Positions 35,990 through 46,819 of a stretch of 64,000 bases of DNA are shown piece after piece. Under the pieces are notes generated by a model. It saw nothing but the letters and a program-made list of their open reading frames with translations. It was not told the origin of the DNA and did no database searches. Position 1 is the first letter of the stretch; every line of letters begins with the position of its first letter. The position numbers and the translations under genes were made by a program. Source of the DNA: Elephas maximus indicus (lineage: Eukaryota; Chordata; Mammalia; Proboscidea; Elephantidae); the NCBI RefSeq assembly GCF_024166365.1, contig NC_064835.1, forward strand, positions 56,028,607 to 56,092,606. Reading direction: 5' to 3'.

Positions 35990-36215
35990 AGAGTCCCTGG
36001 GTGGTATAAATAGCTATGAGGCTCAGCTGTTAACCCAAAGTTTGGAGGTTTGAGTTCACTCAGTGGCACCTGGAAAGAAAGCCCTAGTGATCTGCTTCTG
36101 AAAAATCATCCATTAAAAACCTATGGAGCACAGTTCTACTGTGACACACATGGGGTTGTCATGAGTCAGAGTTGACTCAAAGGCAACTCAGTTTTTTTTT
36201 TTTTTTTTTTTTAAT
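35990..36215 (+). mobile_element. AfroSINE, long form, abutting BovB
   Basis: It has a complete head (gagtccctgggtggtataaa), the long-form block (gatctgcttctgaaaaatca), the tail (gagtcagagttgactcaaag) and a long T run. It begins directly after the BovB duplication. Confidence 0.92.
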
Positions 36216-36554
36216 GTATGCTGGCAGGTTTTGGTCTAAGACATGATTTTTTAACAGTTAGCAGGGTTGTTGGGGAGTAGTTAGTCTTCACCAACCTCAA
36301 GCTCCATTGGTTTTCACTATTGTTTCCGAAAAGAACCTAAACCTTCTGCTTGGTTAAAATAACTTTAATTGGCCACAACAACATTTACTACCATCCTTTG
36401 CACATTTGAGTTACAATCAATAGACCCCTAATATGAAAATGACCAGCAGCTTATTGGATGCGTTCACTTAACCTCTGTTATGTCTCAGAATCAGGATTAA
36501 AATTGGAGGACCTAACTGATTAAATCTGCTGTTCACATTGACGTTTCTTGACAA
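36216..36554. other. Short unique stretch
   Basis: Nothing recognised. Confidence 0.5.
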
Positions 36555-36570
36555 AAGAAAAACTAGGGGA
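36555..36570. repeat. 16-bp target-site duplication, left copy
   Basis: aagaaaaactagggga, identical to 38911-38926. Confidence 0.88.
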
Positions 36571-36898
36571 GGAGGTGGAGCCAACATGGCACTATAGACA
36601 GAAGCGCCATGCCATCCCTCCACAGCAAAGACTGAAAAAATTAAGTGAAACAGAGACAAATGTCAGTCCTGGAACCCTAAGCATCAAATGAAGAGATAAA
36701 GAACCCAATCAAGCACCAAATGGAATAAGAAACTGACAGAGAACAGAGAGCAAGGAGAGATACGGAGTGGAGGTCCCCTATCAGCTAACTTGGCATGGAT
36801 TTGTCATCTTCGACTCCTTACCAATGAGATCCCAGCAGGAGACAGAGTTCCCAGTAACCAGTGATACACACTTTCCTGCCCATCACCCTTCACCCTGC

Positions 36899-37639
36899 TC
36901 AGACTCCATTACTCCCCAGCAGACCACGGTTGCTAGGCTGGTGAGGCTCTTGCTCTGTGCTGCTTGGATTTGCCCTGCCCACACTAGACAGCTCCTTCAG
37001 TGCCATTTTCTTGTTGCTGTTGTTGCTTTTATCAGCATCTTTTGGTTTCTTCTTTTCTCTCACTGCCTTCCCTTCCTTTCTCTCGAACACTTGGCTCCGT
37101 ATGCCATCTCTGCTACTTCTTCTTGACGGGCTGTGAAGTGCCACTAGGCTGGGGTACCACTTGTGCTGTCCATTCCGCCATTTAGGTGGGATACTTGGGG
37201 GCATTTTTTTTCCTTTTTGTTTTTCTTCATTTTTCGGTTCCTCATCTCTCCCTGTACATTCTTTCTTTTCCTGTCTCCTGAATACCTGGCATCGTGTGCC
37301 ATCTCTGTTCCTTCTAGATGGGCTGTGCAGTGCTGTGCAACTGGGGAGCCACTTCTGCGGTCTGTACCACCACATCATGGGCTTTCCCATGGCATCTTTT
37401 CTTTTTTTTTCTTTCTCTCCTCTTTTCTTTATTTCTTGTCTCCTTCTACCTTCCTTCCTTACCCTCCTCCTGAGCAGCTGGCACTGTGTGCTATCTCCAC
37501 TCCTTGATGGGCTATGCAGTGTCATTTGGCTGGGGACCTGCTTCTGGTGGGCTCCGTTGTGGCATTTTTCTTTTTTTCTTCTTCTTTTTCTCAGTTTCTT
37601 GTCTCTCTTTACCTCCTTTCCATTCTTCCTCCCAACCAC
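36899..37639 (-). other. 246-codon antisense ORF in the polypyrimidine 5' UTR
   Basis: The frame is open opposite to the element's sense strand. The product would be very basic and repetitive: ALHSPSRRNRDGTRCQVF, ALHSPSRRSSRDGIRSQVF and TLHSPSRSGDSTQCQLL recur every 63-64 residues because the repeat periods (192 and 189 bp) are multiples of three. Lys/Arg/Glu richness follows from purine-rich DNA, so chance openness is likely. Compare the antisense ORF at 18384-19580. Confidence 0.25.
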
Positions 37640-37960
37640 TTGGCATCTTTTTTTTTTTTCCTACTTTTTTTTTCTCAATTTCTTGTCTGTCTCTACATTC
37701 TTTTCTCTGACCACCTAGCCACATATGCTTTTCTCTCTCCTTTTTTTTTCCTTTATGTAGTTTATTTTCTCTCTCTCCATTCCCTCCTTTCCTTTTTCCT
37801 ACTCATCTAGCTGTGTGTGCTGTATTTGTCCCTTCTTCATGGGCTGTGCCTCACTGCCTGGCTAGAAAGCCACTGGCACACAGGCTTCCCTGGGTCAGTG
37901 CCACTCCAATGGAGCTTTTTATTTTTTTGGCTCGTGCTTTTCTCTCCTTTCCCACACCCA
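37000..37960 (+). repeat. Polypyrimidine tandem array, about 190-bp units
   Basis: Each unit has a T/C-rich arm (tttcttgtctctc types) and a mixed arm with gggct(g/a)tg followed by ctggggaccac types. Unit landmarks fall at 37128, 37320, 37509 and 37841. The last interval of 332 suggests a degraded unit. It occupies the place of the GC-rich monomers in the young L1 but shares no obvious sequence with them. Confidence 0.85.
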
Positions 37961-38910
37961 TTCAGCTCCACAAATCACAAACTCCCCTCTTCCTCATGCC
38001 TATCTGCACTGTGTGCTGAACATAGCAGCCCCAAGCAGCACAGACACAGTCTGCTGCAACCTGCCTTGCACTGACCCCCGGCCCCACCCTTTCAGCCCCA
38101 GTATGTGCAATAGAAAACCCATCCCAGCCCCTCCCTTTCCACTGGACCTGCCCTGCTGCACCATAGCTGAATGACTGGCTCTGCCCATTGAACAAGGTGG
38201 TGAGAAGTATCATGCCCACAGACACACAAACAACAAAGAACACCCAGCCTGTCTGCTCAGAAGTAACCAAATAAAACAAAAAATCAGGAAAAAACTAACA
38301 AATCAACAATTAATAAATGAAGAAAGCAACTACTGAATGTCCTGAAGACAGCAGACAATATCAAATCATATTAAAAAAAAAAAAAAAAAAAACAGGACAG
38401 GATGGTCCCCATAGGCATCCGAAATAAAACACCAAATGACCTTCCAGCAGAAAAAAAGGTACTGGAACTACTACAGCCTGAATCTAGGATTAAAGATTAT
38501 ACCTGCCAGATACCAACCTAGGAAATGAACTCTCAAGGACTATCCAAAACCAAAAGAATTACAACAGGGAACCAGAGAGATTAATCTGTAAATGACAACA
38601 ATGTCAGAACATAAACGAAAGGAATAAATGGTGTAGATACAGAACTTTCAAATGGAGAGAAAGGCAAGGCAATACCAAGTAATAAAAGACTGGTTCAAAC
38701 TTAGCAAGGTAAGGGTAAATTTCAAGGTAACCACAAGCCCACCGTGACTGTTGTGACTATTAACAAACCTACTCATCAAAATAAAGGAGAAAGACATAAA
38801 GTCTCAGTAAACACAAAGCTTACAAAAACAAAAGTAATGAAAAAAAAATCCACAAACAAAAGGAATTCAGAACAGAAGAGTAAGAGGAACAAAGAAAATG
38901 TCGGCACCAC

Positions 38911-38926
38911 AAGAAAAACTAGGGGA
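38911..38926. repeat. 16-bp target-site duplication, right copy
   Basis: Identical to 36555-36570. Confidence 0.88.
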
Positions 38927-39077
38927 GAAGTAAACCAAACCAAAATGGCTGATTGATATGGAAGTCATTTTTGCCTTTTTGGACTCTGAAACTACCATAG
39001 ACACCAGACCCACTCTAGCCTCAATCTGAAGTTCATATAGTGGAGAATAGAATTTTTGATAGGATCTATTGTATTGG

Positions 39078-39300
39078 GGGAGTTCTGGGGTGGTGCAAAT
39101 GGTTAGCATTCTCAGTTGTTAACCAAAAGGTTGGAGGCTCTAGTCTACCCAGAAGCACCTCAGAAGAAAGGCCTGGTGACCTACTTCCAGAAAATCCACC
39201 ATTAAAAACCATATGGAACACAATTCTACTCTGACACACATGAGGTTGCCATGAGTCAGAATCAACTCAATGGCAACTGATTTTGTTTTGTTTTATTTGT
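39078..39300 (+). mobile_element. AfroSINE, long form
   Basis: A perfect 10-bp duplication, attgtattgg, lies at 39068-39077 and 39301-39310. Head ggggtggtgcaaatggttag, long-form block gacctacttccagaaaatcc, tail gtcagaatcaactcaatggc. Confidence 0.94.
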
Positions 39301-39624
39301 ATTGTATTGGTGACCATAGAGGGTTGAAGCTCCCTAAAGCCAAACAATGACTAAGAAAGTCCTGAGTGTGGAAGGGCTACCTTCACTGTCCTTTCAGTCT
39401 TAGGAATATCCCACTCAGCCACGCCTCCTACATGAAGATACTTACTCTGCCCATCCTTATCCTCTCATCTCGCTTCCCTGTGACTGAAATGCTTTGTTTC
39501 AGCAATGGTCAGGATGCCACACATGGCCAGTCTCTAGTCAGTCAGGAGTCAGCCTCTAATGGGAGTTATTAATTAATCTGTGGAAGAACTTGATGGCAGC
39601 CTGAAGTAATGGGACAGAATAATA

Positions 39625-40125
39625 GCCAACTCGAATAACTGCTGATGTTTACTGAGTACTTTACACGTAGCATCTCATTTAACCCTCATAATATAATAAT
39701 ATATATATATATCATAATATAATAATATAAAACCAACCAGTTGCCATTGAGTTGACGTTGACTCATGGTGAACCTATGTATGTCAGAGTAAAACTGCACC
39801 CTGGAGAGTTTTCAATGGCTGATTTTTTTTTTTTTTCGGAAGTAGATTGCCCAGCCAGTCTTTCAAGGTGCCTCCAGGTGGACTTGAGCCTCTAACCTTT
39901 TCGTTAACAGCTGAGCATGTTAACCATTTATACTACCAAGGGACACCAATTCTCTCAGTAACCCTCTGAAATAAGGCATGTGTATCCCCATTTCACAGAA
40001 GGGAAAACAAAGGCACAGAGAAGTTGAATAACTTTCCCAGAGTTATAGAGCTAAAAAGTAATGCAATCAGGATTTGAGCTTAGACAGCTGCCTCTAGAGC
40101 CCTCACTCTAAACCACTGTACTTAT
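39625..40125 (-). repeat. MIR-type fossil split by AfroSINE
   Basis: The right part is strongly MIR-like on minus (tccccatttcacagaagg, caaaggcacagagaagttga, aggatttgagcttagacag). The left part holds catctcatttaaccctcat. An AT microsatellite and a SINE lie between the two halves. Confidence 0.75.
39732..39947 (-). mobile_element. AfroSINE, long form, nested in MIR
   Basis: Complement of ccagttgccattgagttgac at the tail, of tttcggaagtagattgccc in the middle and of ccttttcgttaacagctgag in the tRNA-like part. An AT microsatellite (39692-39731) abuts its tail. Confidence 0.88.
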
Positions 40126-40970
40126 TTAATGTTATAGAGGTTTCTCAGCAAATAGAAACATTAAGGAGTTGAACAGGTAGCCTTGGTTGCAAAAGTGCTG
40201 AATTCTAAGCAACCCAACTCATTAGCCCAACATTTGTCACTTGTATCCGTAGGAAACTGGAGGCCCATCCTTATCCTTTGTAATTTCCATTCTTATTAAC
40301 AAACACCCACATCTTTTGTCATCTTCATCATTAAATCTATATTTACCTTATGGAAATTATGTTATGTGCTCACAGAAACAAAGCAAAATAAAACAACCCC
40401 CAAAGAATAGCAGGAGAGAAAATAACACCTCTGCATTTCCTGGCTCTGTCAGAAATCATCCTCTCCGACTCAGCTATGTGAGATAGAGGAGGTGGAATCT
40501 AGAGTCCACCCTCTTGAATCACAATGATGACAAGACAAGGAGACACAGAGGCAGAGGCCCAATTTGGACAGAAATAGAATTCCTTGAATTTGCAGATGTT
40601 AGGTGCCATCCTAGGAAAATATGATTTGGCTCCCATTTTTGACAAAGACAGGTCTCACTACTTCCAACTAAACCTACTAATTTCTAGAATATATCCTAAG
40701 AAATTTATTATAAAACAAACAAAAAAAACCTGCCAATTAGTATCTTCATTTGTCTAGACAAAAGACAGAATGCTTATAGTAGAAAAAAAAAGATTTCCAA
40801 ATAAATGAATTTTCTTTTCCCCTTTTAATTTTGGGAAATTTATCAATTGATGTTCAGCCTCTTCAAACTCTTGTAAAAGTGCTGGCTGGCTATAAACTTG
40901 AGGGACTGAATTTAAGATGATGTTACTAATAAAAGAAGACCACAGATTAAGAACTCCTCTTGTCGAGAGG
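40126..40970. other. Unique DNA, nothing recognised
   Basis: AT-rich. No gene, RNA or repeat that I can support. Confidence 0.5.
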
Positions 40971-41420
40971 GGGAATCTATGTCTTCACCCCTTGAATTTG
41001 GGTAAATGCTGTGACTGTTTAGACAAATAGAATACAGTGGATGTATCACTGGGTCCATTTCTGGGTCTCGGTTTTGAAAGACTGGCAGCATCTACTTCCT
41101 CTCCTTTGAAGTACCAGCACTTGAGCACTAGCTAGCCATGTGGAAAGTCCACATGAAGAGACACAAACAGACAGACAGAACAAGAAACCCAGCTCAGATG
41201 CCAGGGATATGAGAGTAGAAACCATCTTGGATGTCCAACCCAGTCAAATCTTCAGAAACTTCAGCCACAGCTGCTGTCCGACTGCAACCACATGAGAGAA
41301 TCTAAGTAGGGACTACCAAACTGAGCCCCATCAACCCATTGAACCTTGACAGAATATAATACATTTTTATTTTAAGCACTCAATTTTGGGTTAGCTTACT
41401 GTAGACCAAAACAGATGGTA
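40971..41420. repeat. Ancient repeat of uncertain family
   Basis: The words agccatgtggaaagtccaca, cagacagacagaacaaga and ttttaagcactcaattttggg resemble an old mammalian LTR or DNA-transposon family that I cannot name. Confidence 0.3.
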
Positions 41421-42825
41421 ATTCAGTGGAGGTGAAAAAGATAAAAACACAGTGCTAATTAACAAACATGGGGCATTTAAGGGTGACTTTTTTTTTTTTA
41501 AGATTTCTTAATCCTGTTTTTTTCATCTGAAAGATAGGTATAATTAAGTTAATCAAATAAAAGTGTCTTGAGGATTTTTTTTTTTTGAGGATTAAGCTAA
41601 AAATTAGTGTTTTGCGAACTACAGAATACCAAAAAGGATAAAATTTATTATTATTTATATGTTTTTATTGACAGACACCTACTGTAAATTAGTTTTGTGC
41701 AAAGCTAAGAATTAGGCTGGCTTATTGTAAATTTTAATGTAAAAATTCAGAAATTAGCTGATTGTGATTTCCTGGATATAGAGCTAAAGAATTATACCAT
41801 TTCCAAGACACAATGTGCTCCTGGAAACTGTGCCAAAAATTGATAAATTCACATATATAAATGAAGGATGTCTAAAAGCATCATGTTTTGTTTCTAGGAG
41901 ATGCTAATGTTGACATCAAAAAATAAAAATGCTGACTGAGCATGTGCGATTGTCTTTGGTAGTTTCAGAAAGTTAAGTTGTCAACTATAGAAACTGTGAA
42001 ATGCACAGGTAAAAGCAAAAAAAAATCAAATACAGTTTTTTTTTTTCTTAATGTCAAGTAAACATTACATAGAAAATCATAGAAGAGCACTAAGTGGGGC
42101 CGATTATGCAATAATAATAGATGCCTTCAGAATAGTGCTCACAGTTGACAAAGCAGTTCCCCGTTATTTTATTTGATTTCCATGTCAGTTAGGGTTATTT
42201 ATTCACAAGCAACTCTGGATAATGCCAGCCAAAAAAGAATTTGTTGTAAGTATATACACCAGCTCACAGAAATGAAAGAAAATTGGGAAAATGGAGCCTG
42301 TGAGACTGGAATCCTGGCTGCCTGGGGATCTGGGAGTAGGAATGAATACCTTGTCTCCTTAGAGCACCACCATGGGAACCAGTTTTCCAGTCCTGAGTCA
42401 TCTGTTGGAGAAATAAATTTCCAGGTGAGAGGGTCTGACTAGTACTTCAGGTCACAAGTCCACACCCCTTGGCCTGTGGAACACAGAGCATCAAACCGGC
42501 AGCCCCAACAAGACTACTTACAACCGTGGGAGGATCGTTCTTCTGTTAGTTCAGATTCCCTGGAAGCGGACCCAGGGTTGAGGATTTGTGTGCAAATGGC
42601 GCTTTAAGGAGGTGCACTTGGGGGAACCCATAGTGATGTAAGGAGGTAGGATAGCAAAGAGGAGGAAGTCAAACAGAAGTGTGATCTCAGGAAAAGTCCT
42701 GAAGAGAGAGCTTCAGTCTAGTCCTGCAGGGCAACTCTGGAGTTTAAGTAGAGCCTCAGAGTCATCCCAAGGGCTTCATAATCCCATATCCATTCTTCAT
42801 GGGTTAAGAGATTTCCCTGGGGAGG
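41421..42825. other. Unassigned DNA
   Basis: It contains several short A and T runs. Stretches at about 42180-42560 may be old LTR-like sequence, unproven. No gene recognised. Confidence 0.4.
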
Positions 42826-43275
42826 TTGTTGGTGTTGTTAGTTGCTTTAAGTCAACTCTGACTCATAGCAACCCTATTTACAACAGAACAAAACATTACC
42901 TGGTCCTCTGTCTTCCTCACAATCACCTGTTCAAGTCCATTGTTGCAACTATTGTGCCAATCCATCTCACCAAGGATCTCTCACACCATAGTCTGCCCTC
43001 TACTTCACCAAATATGATGTCCTTCTGTAGCAATTGATCCATCCTGATTACATGTCCAAAGCAAGCAAGTCAAACAATGTTCTGTTGTTATCTGTAAGTT
43101 TTCTCTTGGCTAATACCTTTCTTTCTAATTTTTCTTAGTCTGGAAGCTCCACTAAAACCTGTCCTCCCTGGGTAACTCTGCTGGTGCAGTATTTGATATG
43201 CTGGTGGCATAGCTTCCAGCACCATAGTGACATGCAAACCATCACAGTCCAACAAACTGACAGATAAGAGAAAGT
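42826..43275 (-). mobile_element. BovB derivative: 3' end joined to 5' end
   Basis: On the minus strand, 43275-43070 matches the first 200 or so bases of the BovB at 32742 (catagcttccagcaccatag and ctaaaacctgtcctccctgg are complements of its leader). 43070-42826 matches only the last 240 bases (gtccaaagc, cattgttgcaactattgtgc, the gttgttag end). The middle, about 2.7 kb with endonuclease and RT, is missing. The join lies near 43065-43080. A 7-bp repeat, tggggag, lies at 42818-42824 and 43278-43284 and may be the duplication. Confidence 0.82.
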
Positions 43276-44057
43276 CTTGGGGAGAAGGGATTAAAAATCC
43301 CCAGGCACTTTCCTCTCTTTAGGCATGCAAGCCACAGTATGTCCCTTAGAGCAAGGGCTGTCTTCGAGAAAGAGCTGCACAAGGGGGTGCATGGTATATC
43401 ACAAAAAGGATTAAAATGGGACCCAAGGAGATCTGGGAGTTACAGTTCTACCAAGAAAAAATGAAGCATGGGGAATGGATGCTGGGCTAACAAAAGCAAC
43501 AAATGTCCATTCTAATATTGTGAGATTATACTCTTTATTACCCTAGTTTTTAAGCCCAGGGAAGTAGAGTGTCTCATCAGTGGTCTAGTGGTGGGACCAG
43601 GACTCACTGGTCCAGTGATTCTTCCATCATATCCTAAAACAACTGGTTTGGCTGCTTTGTATATTAAATTTGTTCTGTTTTGTTAGAGACATGTCCAACT
43701 GTTTTGGTAGAGGGCAGTCAAGGTTGTGCTGTATTGTAGACACTGCTGTGCTCCCACATGTGTTTTGGTTAACAGGTTCTACTAAAGAGCTCCACAACCT
43801 TCCACTCACCACATGGGCGTTGTGGCTCCCATATTGTAAGGATGGACATAAAGTTCTGGACAGGATTCAAGGGAAGAGGCATAGATCTTACAAGAAGAAG
43901 CAGAGAATTATAGGTAAAGGGAGAGAAAAGATGTGCCATTCTTTCAACTGTCTTGAAATAGGAGGTGTTGAAAACATTAAGCCCTTAAGAAATTGATTGC
44001 AGGAGGAAAGAATAGTTTCAGAAGTGATGATCTTCAGTGTCCTATAGATCACAATTT
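43276..44057. other. Unique DNA, nothing recognised
   Basis: The ORF at 43670-43996 (108 codons) has no recognisable domain. Confidence 0.45.
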
Positions 44058-44072
44058 AAAATGCCCAGTTTT
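44058..44072. repeat. Probable target-site duplication of older L1, left copy
   Basis: aaaatgcccagtttt against gaaagtcccagtttt at 51515-51529, 12 of 15 identical. The mismatches fit an older insertion. Confidence 0.65.
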
Positions 44073-45368
44073 AACAGAGGTGGGACCAAGACGGCAGAAC
44101 AGACAGATGCTTCTGGTGAGCCCTCTTACAACAAAGACCCGAAAAAACAGATGAAAGAAGTATATTTATGACAGGCTAGGAGCCCTGAACATCAAAGGCA
44201 AAGTTAGAAAATGAACTGAGTGGCAGGGGAGGAAGAGATGGTTCAGAAGCAGAGAGGAGTTACCAGACCTGAATCTCTGAGAGCCCTCAGGCACCGTTCC
44301 CAGGAGTGGCTGCAGCAGGCTGATGCTAGCGTTTGGCCGCAGTTTCCTCAGGGAGAAGCAGCCAGCCACACAGCCTACTCACACCTCTGGAACCAGAGAA
44401 GAATGGCGCTCTCAGCAAAAGCTAAGTACTTGTGTATATTTTACAGTGCCTCCCACCCCTAAGCTGGCTTCAGCAGCTGTTGATTTCCCTGAGCCTGAGA
44501 TAGGCTCTGTTAAGCACCTAGAGCCATCCTCCAGGCCCTGGGGAAGGAATAAATTAACAACTGGGGGAAAAGATAATTTGTCAGCTCCACTAACTGGGGG
44601 AGCTTAGGACAGAAGCAGGTCCTGTCCAGGCATAAACTGTCCTTGAACTTTGGGTACCTTTCCCCCCTGCATGGACCTGTGTGGTCCTATTTCAAGAGAA
44701 TAGGCTCTTGTTGGCAGACTACAACTGTTTCAGCTGTGTGACGGAGAGCTGGGTATTTGATGTTTGACATTACTTTGCCTATTAAACAGGGTCCTCACCT
44801 ACCCACATTAGGGGCATAAGGACTGGTGGGTCCACTCAGGTCACCCAGCCACCCACGACAGGAGTCCAAGGATAACTGGTACCTCCCAGTTCTTACAACT
44901 AAAAACAATGGATGTCCATGGTCCATCTGCAGAATCTACCCACCTATGTGGTCTAGGGAAGAGGGACATGATTTCCTCAGAGATGCTTGGGGGACGACTC
45001 TCAGCCCTGTGCCTTGTTCAGAGAGTGACTGCCTGCTGCAACCAGATACCAGTATGTACACCAATCACCCCCTGCCCCTCCAAGACTGTAGGACAGAGCC
45101 TGTACCACACACATGATAATCAGCTACCTGGACACCTGAGCTGAATTCATACAAGAAAAGTGAATGGACTCCTAGACTGATATACCTGATAACAGCTCTA
45201 GCCATCTGTGGACAGGATGTCAGAGCTTCAAAAATGAAAATAATTAAGCTAGCTCACTCAAGCAACCCATTTGGGCATATCAAAACAAAACAAAGCAAGA
45301 AGCTATAACACTGTAAGCAAACATAAAATAAACTAATGCAATAACTTATAAATGGCTCGAGGCAAGAG

Positions 45369-46370
45369 TAAATATCAAGTCACATAAAGAAACAGACCAT
45401 GATCTCCTCAATGAGCCCTCAAAACAAAGAATCAATGGATCTTATAGATGACATTGACTTCCTGGAATTACCGGAGGTGGAATAAAAAAAAAAAAAAGAG
45501 AAATGTGCAGAACACTTTAAGACATCAGGAAGGAAATCAGGCAATATGCAGAACAGGCCAAGGAACACACAGATAAAGCAGCTGAAGAAATTAAAAAGGT
45601 TATTCAAGAACATAATGAAAAATTTAATAAGCTGGAAAAATCCATAGACAGACAGCAATCGGAAATTAAGAAGATTAGCAATAAAAATTATGGAATTAGA
45701 GAACTTAACAGAAAGTCAGAGGAGCAGAATTGTGCAAGTGCAAGGCAGAATTTGTGAACTTGAAGATAAATCACCTGAGAGCAATATATTTGAAGAAAAA
45801 TCAGATAAAAGAATTTTAAAAAAGAAGAAATCTTAAGAACCATGTGGGACTCTATCAAGAGAAATAACCTACAAGTGATTGGAGTACCAGAACAGGGAGG
45901 GGTAACAGAAAATACAGAGAGAATTGTTGAAGATTTGTTGGCAGGAAATATCTCTGATATCGTGAAAGATGAGAAGATATCTATCCAAGATGCTCATCAA
46001 ACACCACATAAGATAGATGTTAAAAGAAAGTCACCAAGATATAATCAAACTTGCCAAAACCAAAGATAAAGGGAGAATTTAAAGAGGAGCTAGAGATAAA
46101 AGAAAAGTCACCTCCAAAGGAAAGCCATTAAGAATAAACTCAGACTACTCAGCAGAAACTATGCAGGCAAGAAGGCAATGGGATGACTTATACAAAAAAC
46201 GAAGGAAAAAAATTTGCCAGCCAAGAACCATATATCCAGCAAAACTGTTTCTCAGATATGAAGGTGATATTAGGACATTTCCAGATAAACAGAAATTTAG
46301 GGAATTCATAAAAACCAAACCAAAACTAGAAGAAATACTAAAGGGATTTCTTTGGTTAGAAAATCAATAA
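45369..46370 (+). pseudogene. L1 ORF1, decayed
   Basis: It aligns by eye with ORF1 of the young L1 from the N-terminal aaacagaccatga block to the C-terminal end. Open pieces remain at 45842-46069 (MWDSIKRNNLQVIGVPEQGG, the RRM start) and 46161-46370 (MQARRQWDDLYK, the C-terminal domain). Frameshifts fall in A runs at about 45484-45497 and 45815-45830, and another interrupts the region before 46161. The start region has no clean ATG. No working protein is expected. Confidence 0.85.
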
Positions 46371-46819
46371 TGTCAGGTATCATCCCAAGACTAGAACACT
46401 GGACAGGGCAATCAGATGTCAACCCAGATAGGGAAATCACAAAAATAAATCAAGATAAAAAAGTTCAAAACAGGGAAACAGGAATATTATTATGTAAAAG
46501 AAGACAACATTAAAACAAAAAAGAGGGACAAAGAAATGTAGTCATAGATCTTTCATATGGACAGGAAGACAAAGCGTATAAAGAAATAAAAGTTAGTTTT
46601 AAATTTAGAAAAACAGGGGTAAATATTGAGGTAATCATAAAGGAGACAAACTATCCTACACATCAAAATAAAATACAAGAGAAAAGTAGAGACTCAGCAA
46701 AAACAAAATCAACAGCAATGAATATGAAGAAAAGACAATATATAACGATAAATTACTCAGCACAAAAAATTAAGTGGGAAAAAGAAATGGTCAACAACAC
46801 ACAAAAAAAAGACATGAAA

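Larger units (their letters stand above)
36571..38910 (+). mobile_element. L1-derived non-autonomous element, no ORF2
   Basis: It opens with an L1 5' terminus (ggaggtggagccaacatggc) immediately after the duplication. A 5' UTR of about 1.7 kb follows, whose middle is a pyrimidine-rich tandem array. It then shows the first part of L1 ORF1 (gaagacagcagacaat near 38345, equivalent to 19833 in the young L1) and, after a gap, the ORF1-ORF2 spacer (ggtaaccacaa at 38726, as at 21127). It stops before ORF2 and has no poly(A) or AATAAA at the junction. The perfect 16-bp duplication marks 36571-38910 as one insertion. Likely origins are a spliced or deleted L1 RNA or internal priming in an A-rich stretch. 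The L1 subfamily differs from both full-length copies here. Confidence 0.75.

Noticed and set aside
37161-37718. 185-codon plus-strand ORF rich in Phe, Leu and Ser that resembles a membrane protein
   Set aside because: It is a translation of the T/C-rich tandem array. Hydrophobic residues follow directly from pyrimidine-rich codons, and the sense strand here is an L1 5' UTR.
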